DNA of 64,000 nucleotides from Burkholderiales bacterium 67-32 (GTDB lineage Bacteria; Pseudomonadota; Gammaproteobacteria; Burkholderiales; Burkholderiaceae_B): NCBI GenBank assembly GCA_001898625.1, contig MKUP01000011.1, positions 1 to 64,000 of the forward strand, read 5' to 3'. Shown piece by piece: positions 57,616 to 64,000 of this stretch (position 1 is its first letter; each line of letters starts with the position of its first letter). The notes under the pieces were generated by a model. It saw only the letters and a program-made list of their open reading frames with translations, ran no database searches and was not told where the DNA came from. The position numbers and the translations under genes were made by a program.

Positions 57616-58404
57616 CTAGCGCACGTCCATCAGACTGGCGGCCAGGTCCAACAGCCCGGCGAAATCCCCCGCCACATAGTGCGAGAAGGTCGACCAGTAC
57701 AGGAGCAGTATCAACAACCCGACCATGCTCTTGACCGGCGACGAGGCAAACGACACTTGCAGGTTGGAAGCGAACACGCCGACGATGGCGAAGCAGAACT
57801 CGATCAGCACCAGCGGGATCAGCACCGGCGCGCCATACACGACGATGTACCAGAACAGTTGGCCGAAGCGTTTGACCACGACGTCGAAGTGCCCGGGCTC
57901 GAACGGCGGCGTCAGGGCATGAGCAGGCCACGCCGCGTAGCTTTCGATCAGGATTCTCGCCATGGCCGAGAACATGCCGGCCTGCACCATCACCAGCACC
58001 ACGGCCTGCAGCAGCAGCGCACCGGTGGCGCTGGCATCGCGGTCGACGCTGGCGTTGTTGGCCTGGATCTGGATGGGCGAACGCTGGCTGTCGAAGATCG
58101 ACCCGACCGACTGCACCACCCACAGGGGAATGGCCATCATCAGGCCGAACACCAGCCCTATCATGGCCTCCTTGAATACCAGCACACCCGAAGTGAGAAA
58201 GTCCGGCGCGCTGCTCTGGACGAAGAGAAACGTCGGCAGCGCGGCAGGCAGGGCGATCGCCATGGCGGCCGCGTTCCTCGCCATGCCGGTCAGCACGTTC
58301 AGGCCGAAACCCGGGAGGATGATCAGGCACACCAGTACGCGCGGCGTCACCAGCGCCATGGTGACCAGCACCGCCTGGATGTCCAGGAGCAGCGAAGCAT
58401 GCAT
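57616..58404 (-). CDS. sctT: T3SS export-gate protein SctT
   Basis: A 262-residue polytopic inner-membrane protein of the HrcT/YscT/FliR family. Family segments: PRVLVCLIILPGFGLNVLTGMARNAAAMAIALP, GLVFGLMMAIPLWVVQSVGSIFDSQRSP, and PVLIPLVLIEFCFAIVGVFASNLQVSFASSPVKS. It builds the gate with SctR and SctS. It starts 7 bp after sctS. Confidence 0.95.
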   Translation of the reverse strand: MHASLLLDIQAVLVTMALVTPRVLVCLIILPGFGLNVLTGMARNAAAMAIALPAALPTFLFVQSSAPDFLTSGVLVFKEAMIGLVFGLMMAIPLWVVQSVGSIFDSQRSPIQIQANNASVDRDASATGALLLQAVVLVMVQAGMFSAMARILIESYAAWPAHALTPPFEPGHFDVVVKRFGQLFWYIVVYGAPVLIPLVLIEFCFAIVGVFASNLQVSFASSPVKSMVGLLILLLYWSTFSHYVAGDFAGLLDLAASLMDVR

Positions 58405-58411
58405 TGCCGGC

Positions 58412-58675
58412 TCAGCGACCGATGTCCGGCACCATGATGAAGGCCAGCTCCGCCAGGCGGATCATCTCCACACCGATCCAGCGCCCCATCGCAGCCAGCG
58501 TCACGGCTACCGCCACCAGCTTGACCACGTAGGGCAGGGTCTGGTCCTGGATCTGCGTGACCGCCTGGATCAGCGACACGCTCAGGCCGAGCAGCGTGGC
58601 GATCAGCAGCGGCGGGGCGGACATCATCACCGCCATCCACAGGCCTTGCTGGAAGAAATTGAGAGTATTGGCCAT
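58412..58675 (-). CDS. sctS: T3SS export-gate protein SctS
   Basis: An 87-residue two-helix membrane protein of the HrcS/FliQ family (FFQQGLWMAVMMSAPPLLIATLLGLSVSLIQAVTQIQDQTLPYVVKLVAV). The QAVTQIQDQTLP loop is the family hallmark. ATG 58675 is favoured by AAGGA at seven bases; ATG 58681 is too close to it. Confidence 0.95.
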   Translation of the reverse strand: MANTLNFFQQGLWMAVMMSAPPLLIATLLGLSVSLIQAVTQIQDQTLPYVVKLVAVAVTLAAMGRWIGVEMIRLAELAFIMVPDIGR

Positions 58676-58701
58676 GGCCATTTCCTTGCGACAGAGCGGG
58701 A

Positions 58702-59364
58702 TCAAACGTAGGACATCGCCAATGCGTTGAGCAGCTTGCCCCATCCGTCGACCAGCGTGAACAGCAGCAACTTGAGCGGAATGGTGATGGTCTGCGGGCT
58801 GACCTGCTGCATGCCAAGCGCCATGAGCAGGTTGGAGATCAACAGGTCGATCACCACGAACGGGATGTAGATCAGAAAGCCGATCTCATAGCCGGTCTGC
58901 AGCTCGGACACCACGAAAGCCGGAATCAGGATCAGGGCGTCGGTCGCCTGGGCATCCTTGGATGCCTCCTTGGGCCACAGCTTCTTGGCCGAGGCCAGAA
59001 ACATCTCGCGCTGCTCGGGCTTGCTGAACCTGAGCATGAACTTGCGCAGCGGCTCGAAGGCATCCTGCGCGCGGTGCAGCAGCGGCGTGGTGCGCGCGGA
59101 CGCCGGATGGGCGCTGTCGATGGCCAGCACGTGCTTGCCGACTTCCTGTACCGTCGGCGCCATGACGAAAACCGACAGCGCCAGTGCAATGCCGTATATC
59201 GCCAGCGTGGGCGGTACCTGCTGCACGCCGACCGCGTTGCGCAGCACCAGCAGCACCAGCGCGATCTTCAGGAAAGAGGTGGTAGTCACGACCATCAGGG
59301 GGACCAGCGCCAACAGCGCCAGCATGACCGAGAACGAAACAACATCGAACTGGCCGCTCAGCAT
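58702..59364 (-). CDS. sctR: T3SS export-gate protein SctR
   Basis: A 220-residue FliP/HrcR-family protein: VVTTTSFLKIALVLLVLRNAVGVQQVPPTLAIYGIALALS, LILIPAFVVSELQTGYEIGFLIYIPFVVIDLLISNLLMALGMQQVSPQTITIPLKLLLFTLVDGW. It is the core of the export gate. It overlaps the end of sctQ by 7 bp. Confidence 0.96.
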   Translation of the reverse strand: MLSGQFDVVSFSVMLALLALVPLMVVTTTSFLKIALVLLVLRNAVGVQQVPPTLAIYGIALALSVFVMAPTVQEVGKHVLAIDSAHPASARTTPLLHRAQDAFEPLRKFMLRFSKPEQREMFLASAKKLWPKEASKDAQATDALILIPAFVVSELQTGYEIGFLIYIPFVVIDLLISNLLMALGMQQVSPQTITIPLKLLLFTLVDGWGKLLNALAMSYV

Positions 59365-60485
59365 GCTCCGCCCCAGTGCGTGATCCGCACGCCCAGCCGG
59401 CCTTCCACATCCACCACTTCGCCGTCTCCCACCCGGGCGCCGCTGCAGACGATGGCGATCTCGTGCGCAGACCCGTCGGCCAGCTCCAGGACCACGCCCG
59501 GCCCCAGCGCGCGCAGTTGATCCAGGCTCACGGTCAGCCGGCCCAGTTCGAAGCGCAGCCGCAGGTCCAGGCTGCCTGGCACCTCCGGCCGCTCATCGGC
59601 CGCGCCAGGGTCGTCCTCGTCGACCACCCGAGCCCGCTGATCGGGCTCGCCCGACTCCGCGGGGTCGTCCAGCGCGGCGTCGAACGCCTCGTCGTCATCC
59701 ATGTGCTCGCTGCTCAAGTCGCTCTCCTCGTTCAGTATGTGCAGGCGTCCCGGCCCCGCGTACCGCACCCGCCAGCGGCGCGCCGCCAGCCGCAGCCGCC
59801 CATGGCCCGTGGTATCGAAATACGGCGTGGAAGGCAGAATCAGATCGCCGGCCGCCAAATCATCGAACAGCGCGGCAGGCAGGCCATGGACAGCCAGAAG
59901 CACCGGGCGGGACACGGCCAGTGGCAGCCAGTTCGACCAGGGCATCGACAAGGCGCGGCGGTTGGCGCCGGCCTCGTCGAGCAACGCCAGCCAGACTTCA
60001 GCCGTGGCGACCGCCGTCGCGCACAGCGCATGGCGGCCGTCGCGCAGCCGCAGTTCGAGTGCGGTTCCCGCCCCTTCGTCGGGGACGGACGACGGCCGCA
60101 CCGCGGCCAGCGACGCCAACAGCGTGCCTTGCAGTCGACCGGCCAGGGCACCGGTCAGCCAGGGCGGCCAATCCGGCCCGGGCAGGTCACTGCCCGGATC
60201 ACTTTCAATACCCGTCAATCCGGCCAGCAAACGGGCGCCGTCTTCCAGCCACAGCGGACCCGCGGCGGTTTCCAGCACCAGCCACTGCGCGCTGTCGCGC
60301 AAGCGCTGTGACCGGCCGCCAGGCAACAACAGCCATTCGATGCCGACCCCCGGCAAATCCAGGCGCACGCCACGCCCGATGGCGCGGCTCAGCAAGGCGC
60401 TGGCCGGGCTGACGACAGGCGCGCTGCGCATCAGTCTGCGAGACGCGGCGCGCACGGGCGCGGCGTCCAAAGGCGATTCGGACAT
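59358..60485 (-). CDS. sctQ: T3SS C-ring/sorting-platform protein
   Basis: A 375-residue SctQ with a C-terminal SpoA domain (SLDLRLRFELGRLTVSLDQLRALGPGVVLELADG, VVDVEGRLGVRITHWGG) preceded by a long Asp/Glu-rich linker. P. syringae splits this protein into HrcQA and HrcQB; here it is a single gene. The ATG at 60485 or a GTG at 60512 could start it; neither has a clear ribosome site. An internal start for a short SctQ-C product is possible but was not located. Confidence 0.88.
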   Translation of the reverse strand: MSESPLDAAPVRAASRRLMRSAPVVSPASALLSRAIGRGVRLDLPGVGIEWLLLPGGRSQRLRDSAQWLVLETAAGPLWLEDGARLLAGLTGIESDPGSDLPGPDWPPWLTGALAGRLQGTLLASLAAVRPSSVPDEGAGTALELRLRDGRHALCATAVATAEVWLALLDEAGANRRALSMPWSNWLPLAVSRPVLLAVHGLPAALFDDLAAGDLILPSTPYFDTTGHGRLRLAARRWRVRYAGPGRLHILNEESDLSSEHMDDDEAFDAALDDPAESGEPDQRARVVDEDDPGAADERPEVPGSLDLRLRFELGRLTVSLDQLRALGPGVVLELADGSAHEIAIVCSGARVGDGEVVDVEGRLGVRITHWGGAC

Positions 60486-60571
60486 GGATAGGTGTTCGCT
60501 GGCGGGTTGCACGTCCAGGACGACAGGGCGGCGATCCGGTCACATCCATGCGATGCGACGCGCCCCACGCG

Positions 60572-61195
60572 CTACAGCACTGTCAGCCTGACGTATTTGT
60601 TCATACGTTGCGTCAAACCGCCTTCCAGTTCCATGCGCTGCCTGTTCAGCACGGCGCGCAGCCGCTCGCCAGACGGAGTCAACAGGAAGCAGACCTGGTG
60701 ATCACCCACATCGGCAACCACCGCCAGCGTGTCGCCGCTGGGCAGGAGCAGTTCGAAAATGCCGCTGTCCGCCCTTCCCGGCAGCAGATCCATCAACATT
60801 TCGCACTCGATGTCGCCGTCGGCGCCTTCTCCCGGCAGATCGGCCCGGCCGGCCAATCCACGGTGCTCCTCGTTCGCTCCGCCACCACCACCGCCGCCAC
60901 GCCTGCGGCCATCGACAGCCTCCACCACGGCCGGGTCGGGGCCAGCCGAATGGCGGTCGGCCGCTGGCATCAACTGGCGCAACTCACGCTCGGCCACGGG
61001 TAGCTGACGCGGCAGCATCTGGCGTGCCTGGCGCGCCTGTGCCTTTTGCTGTGATTGGGATGCACGTTGCTGTTCGGCCTCGCGCGCGGCCTCCTGTGCC
61101 TGCAGCTTGCGCTCGAACGTGGCGCTGCGGCGCGGCGGCGGATCGCGCCGTTGGGGCGGCTCGAACAATAGCGACGAAATCGGGATCATCGTCAT
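60572..61195 (-). CDS. sctP: T3SS needle-length/substrate-switch protein SctP (HrpP-like)
   Basis: A 207-residue protein recognised by position and build: a Gln/Arg/Ala-rich N-terminal half (EAAREAEQQRASQSQQKAQARQ), a seven-Gly linker, and a small C-terminal beta domain (GIFELLLPSGDTLAVVADVGDHQVCFLLTPSGERLRAVLNRQ) of the switch-domain type. It is shorter than YscP and closer in size to HrpP. Confidence 0.75.
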   Translation of the reverse strand: MTMIPISSLLFEPPQRRDPPPRRSATFERKLQAQEAAREAEQQRASQSQQKAQARQARQMLPRQLPVAERELRQLMPAADRHSAGPDPAVVEAVDGRRRGGGGGGGANEEHRGLAGRADLPGEGADGDIECEMLMDLLPGRADSGIFELLLPSGDTLAVVADVGDHQVCFLLTPSGERLRAVLNRQRMELEGGLTQRMNKYVRLTVL

Positions 61196-61198
61196 CGG

Positions 61199-61705
61199 CT
61201 AAGCCTCGGCGCTGCCGGCGGCTTCGGCGGCGCGCAGCTCGTCGCGCAGCACCCCCAGCTTTTCCTGTTGACGATCGGCCTGCATCGCCTGGCGCCGTGC
61301 CTCGAAAAAAACGGCACCGGCTGCCCGGCAGGCACGCAGCGCCTGCTGACTATCGACCCGCAATCGAGCGGCTTCCTTCCTCATGCGCTCATAAATCGCC
61401 CTGGCCTTGCGAAATTCGCCACTGGTGACGCGCATTTCCGAGAATGCCTCACGCGCTGCCGACCACTGCGTCTGCGCCAGTTGCCGTGCCTCGCGCCAGC
61501 GCCGCTTGAGCGCGTTCGCTTCGCGCCGCCGATCGCGCCATGCTCGGCGCGCGTCGTGGCGCTCGCGGTCCAGCCGCCCCTGGCGCTGCTTGCGTACGTG
61601 CAACAGTTGGTCCAGACGCCGATCCGGCGTGTGGCGCTCCAACACGTCCACCACCTCTCGCCGCGCACGGCGCATGCCGAATCCGGGTGCCGCCGGAGGA
61701 CTCAT
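61199..61705 (-). CDS. sctO: T3SS central stalk protein SctO
   Basis: A 168-residue Arg/Glu/Ala-rich coiled-coil protein with no other domain (RRLDQLLHVRKQRQGRLDRERHDARRAWRDRRREANALKRRW). Its place between sctN and sctP and its length fit HrpO/YscO, the FliJ-like stalk that turns in the ATPase ring. ATG overlaps the sctN stop (ATGA). Confidence 0.82.
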   Translation of the reverse strand: MSPPAAPGFGMRRARREVVDVLERHTPDRRLDQLLHVRKQRQGRLDRERHDARRAWRDRRREANALKRRWREARQLAQTQWSAAREAFSEMRVTSGEFRKARAIYERMRKEAARLRVDSQQALRACRAAGAVFFEARRQAMQADRQQEKLGVLRDELRAAEAAGSAEA

Positions 61706-63096
61706 CCCTGCATCCTCATCAACTGGTCCAGGGTTTCCTGATAGGCGGCACTGCTCGTGGTGTCCTGGCGCAGGAACGCCAATTGCTCGGGACGCAGTTG
61801 CATGGCGCGGTCGGCAACCGGGTCGGCCCCGGACTTGTACTCACCCAGGCGTATCAGCAGTTCCATTTCCTGGTAGCGTGCCATCAGTTCGCGAAAATGC
61901 GATGCGGCTTTGCGATGTTCGCGGGTGGTGACGTTGCTCATGACGCGGCTGATGCTGGCCAGCACGTCGATGGCCGGGTAGTGCCCCTGCTCGGCAAGCT
62001 TGCGAGTCAGTAGAATGTGGCCGTCCAGCAGCGACTTCGCTTCGTCGCCGATGGGATCGGAAGTGGATTCGCCATCGACCAGGACGGTGTACATGGCGGT
62101 GATCGACCCCTGAGGCGTACCGCCGGCGCGTTCGATCAGGCGCGGCAGCATGGTGTAGACCGACGGAGTGAAGCCTCCCCGCGCCGGCGGCTCGCCCGCG
62201 GCCAGGCCGATCTCGCGTTGAGCGCGGGCGAATCGGGTAAGCGAGTCGATCAGCAGCAGCACCCTTTTGCCCCGGTCGCGGAACGCCTCGGCGATCGCGG
62301 TGGCGGTGAAGGCCGCGCGGGAACGCTCCATCGACGTGCGGTCCGAGGTAGCGCAGACGACGACGGTCTTGCGGATCAGTTCGGCGTCCAGTTCGTGCTG
62401 GAGAAATTCATTGAGTTCGCGACCTCGTTCGCCGATCAGGCCGAACACGATGGCCTCGGCTTCGCAGCCGCGCGCGATGGCCGCCATCAAGGTTGTCTTG
62501 CCGCACCCCGGACCGGCGAACACACCGATACGCTGGCCCACGCCCATGGTGAGCAAACCGTCGATGGCGCGCACGCCGGTCGCCAGCGGAGTGACAATAC
62601 GCGGACGGTCGGTGGCCGCTGGAGCGTCGCGCACCACCGGGGACATCTCGCGCCAGGTCGCGACGTTCTCGCCCGCGGCTGGCGCCCGGAACAGCCGGCG
62701 CCCGAAGCCGTCGAGCACACAGCCGAACAAATGATCGCCCACCTCGATGGAGTGGGCACGCCGCAGCGGTTCGATAGCCGTACGGGTGGACACCCCTTCC
62801 AGCGGGCTCAGCGCCGACAGGATGGCCGCCTTGTCGGTAAAGCCAACTACTTCGGCCAGCATGTCCTTGCCCGGATTCTCGGGGTTGCGCAAGTTGCACA
62901 GCTCGCCGATCTGCACAGGTGGCATGTGCGCCTCGATCAGCGTTCCCAACACTTGCGCCACCCGACCCTGGCTGGAAAAACCTGGGCGGGGAGGCAGCCC
63001 GGCCGCGACGCCGTCCAGCCGGGTACGCGCCTCGCCCAGGCGCTGTCGCAGCGCCTGATCGAAGTCCGCCGAAGCGGCTGGAGCGCCCGTCACCAT
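61702..63096 (-). CDS. sctN: T3SS ATPase
   Basis: A 464-residue hexameric ATPase of the HrcN/YscN/FliI family. Walker A GPGCGKTT is near 195-202; FGLIGERGRELNEF, the Walker B region RVLLLIDSLTRFARAQRE, and GEPPARGGFTPSVYTMLPRLIERAG follow. It strips chaperones from substrates and feeds them to the gate. ATG 63096 gives normal length and overlaps the sctD end by 7 bp; longer frames upstream lie inside sctD. Confidence 0.96.
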   Translation of the reverse strand: MVTGAPAASADFDQALRQRLGEARTRLDGVAAGLPPRPGFSSQGRVAQVLGTLIEAHMPPVQIGELCNLRNPENPGKDMLAEVVGFTDKAAILSALSPLEGVSTRTAIEPLRRAHSIEVGDHLFGCVLDGFGRRLFRAPAAGENVATWREMSPVVRDAPAATDRPRIVTPLATGVRAIDGLLTMGVGQRIGVFAGPGCGKTTLMAAIARGCEAEAIVFGLIGERGRELNEFLQHELDAELIRKTVVVCATSDRTSMERSRAAFTATAIAEAFRDRGKRVLLLIDSLTRFARAQREIGLAAGEPPARGGFTPSVYTMLPRLIERAGGTPQGSITAMYTVLVDGESTSDPIGDEAKSLLDGHILLTRKLAEQGHYPAIDVLASISRVMSNVTTREHRKAASHFRELMARYQEMELLIRLGEYKSGADPVADRAMQLRPEQLAFLRQDTTSSAAYQETLDQLMRMQG

Positions 63097-64000
63097 GCGA
63101 TGTTCAAGGTTTGCCTGCCGGTAAATCTGAGCTGGTTGCCGGCCACCGCTGCCAGCCGCACGCCGCGATGCTCGTCGCCTACATACAGCCGGCGGCCATC
63201 GTCGATGACGATGCTGGGATCGTTGCCGGACAGCACCTGGACGATGCGGAACGGCAGCATGGCTTCCGTGCTGCCTATCTTCACCTGGATGGGAAAATCG
63301 ATCACGTAAGTCTCGGCGAATGCGCGCAACATGCGTTGCAGGCGCTCGGCGTCTTCGTCGTTCAAGGCGCCGCGCAGGGTCCATTCCCGCTCCCGCAGGT
63401 CCAGGACAACACGCCCCAGCAGATCGACTTCGCCCAACCGCTTGCGCAAGGCCGCCTGCAACGCATCGGGGGCGAGATGGCTGGGCACGGCTGCCTCGGG
63501 CCGTTTGCGGACCTCCGCCGCAAAGCCCGCTTCGAACGAGTCCACCGGATGGCTGGTCAACGCGTAGGCGGCAGCCGCCGATAGCGCCGCCATCGCCGCC
63601 ACCGGCACCAGCGCCATGCGAAAGCCGCGCACACGGCTGGCCGGCGGCGACGGTTCGGCCGCGGCGGCCGGGGTGTCCGCCACGGCAGACGCGTCGGACG
63701 GCGCCGCCCCGGACTCGGCGCGTTCATCGCCCTGCTGTGCCTGCCCATCCACGGGATCGGCAGGCGGATCCTGCCAAGGCGCGCCACCGTCGCACACCGT
63801 CAACCAGATAGCGCCAGCCCGTCCGAACGCGCCGTCCGCCAGCGGAACCTGCTCCCGAGCGGCATTGCTGTCCTGGCCGCGCACCATGCCGTCGGCCGGC
63901 CTCAATATCCATTGGCCGTCCTCGCACGACAGACGGGCATGGCGTGCCGCGATGCCGGGATCGGCCAACACCACGTCCGCCTCTTCGTCCGCGCCGATGG
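63090..64000 (-). CDS. sctD: T3SS inner-ring protein SctD (HrpQ-like), 5' end missing
   Basis: About 303 residues of the C-terminal part; the frame is open to the right window edge. The visible start (IGADEEADVVLADPGIAARHARL) is the middle of an FHA domain, followed by a Pro/Ala/Ser linker, a membrane helix (FRMALVPVAAMAALSAAAAYAL) and periplasmic ring domains (LGRVVLDLREREWTLRGALNDEDAERLQRMLRAF). An FHA-helix-ring build is that of SctD/YscD/HrpQ, the outer part of the inner-membrane ring. It heads the visible D-N-O-P-Q-R-S-T-U operon. Confidence 0.9.
   Translation of the reverse strand, partial: IGADEEADVVLADPGIAARHARLSCEDGQWILRPADGMVRGQDSNAAREQVPLADGAFGRAGAIWLTVCDGGAPWQDPPADPVDGQAQQGDERAESGAAPSDASAVADTPAAAAEPSPPASRVRGFRMALVPVAAMAALSAAAAYALTSHPVDSFEAGFAAEVRKRPEAAVPSHLAPDALQAALRKRLGEVDLLGRVVLDLREREWTLRGALNDEDAERLQRMLRAFAETYVIDFPIQVKIGSTEAMLPFRIVQVLSGNDPSIVIDDGRRLYVGDEHRGVRLAAVAGNQLRFTGRQTLNIAW

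Noticed and set aside
1-64000. CRISPR array, tRNA, rRNA, insertion sequence or integrase
   Set aside because: Looked for on both strands; no regularly spaced short repeats, cloverleaf or transposase/integrase motif was recognised, though a dedicated RNA search was not possible.

Overview
The window looks like high-GC DNA from a betaproteobacterium of the Alcaligenaceae (Bordetella/Achromobacter type). This is an inference from the overall gene content: a Bug-family tripartite transporter receptor, a fused 3-hydroxyacyl-CoA dehydrogenase/enoyl-CoA hydratase beside a thiolase, phhA-phhB, and a 16-strand-type porin with a terminal Phe. No rRNA, tRNA, CRISPR array, insertion sequence or integrase was seen.

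Layout. (1) 1-572: 3' end of a gene made of 69-residue tandem repeats, open at the window edge. (2) 594-14823: mostly housekeeping metabolism: a DUF445 membrane protein, VOC and HD proteins, a small binding protein with a luciferase-like monooxygenase, the phhB-phhA-SDR operon, a MarR-controlled sulfatase/Bug-receptor pair, a DUF2007 protein, the fadB-like/fadA beta-oxidation pair and a small lipoprotein. (3) 14850-23027: type III secretion (T3SS) effector region: an F-box/leucine-rich-repeat protein, a large probable effector with its CesT-like chaperone, and on the other strand an ATP-grasp-like protein, an aspartate/glutamate racemase-family protein and a second chaperone. (4) 23056-34604: a run on the minus strand of porin, dppA, dppB, dppC, dppD, dppF, an N-formylglutamate amidohydrolase-like protein, a class A beta-lactamase-fold protein and a CapA-like protein, with an IclR regulator at the head. 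(5) 34970-38804: an atypical HrpG-like response regulator, a crotonase, and a third chaperone/effector pair. (6) 38829-50111: a type IVb pilus cluster (pilL, pilN, pilO, pilP, pilQ, pilR, pilS, pilM, pilV, a lytic transglycosylase) plus a PilT-like ATPase. (7) 50640-64000: the T3SS apparatus, in the order sctD-N-O-P-Q-R-S-T-U-orf-sctI-J-K-L-hrpF-hrpG-sctC. This is the order of the Pseudomonas syringae Hrp1 type.

Regulation. Five sites of the form GGAACC (once TGAACC), 17 or 18 bases, then ACNYA lie before the three effector/chaperone units and the two downstream T3SS structural operons. They resemble hrp boxes read by the HrpL ECF sigma factor, so a HrpL/BtrS-like sigma outside the window probably controls this regulon. 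A separate set of similar sites (CATGATA...GTTTT type) sits before the IclR gene, the porin and dppB.

Most interesting hypothesis. The ATP-grasp and racemase proteins share an N-terminal motif and sit with a T3SS chaperone. This suggests that both are delivered into a host cell. Immediately beside them, the bacterium carries a porin, a peptide ABC importer and three hydrolase-like enzymes that lack signal peptides. Together these could form an opine-like system: injected enzymes make an unusual peptide or D-amino-acid conjugate in the host, and only the injecting bacterium imports and degrades it. This is inference; the gene layout and motifs are what the sequence shows.
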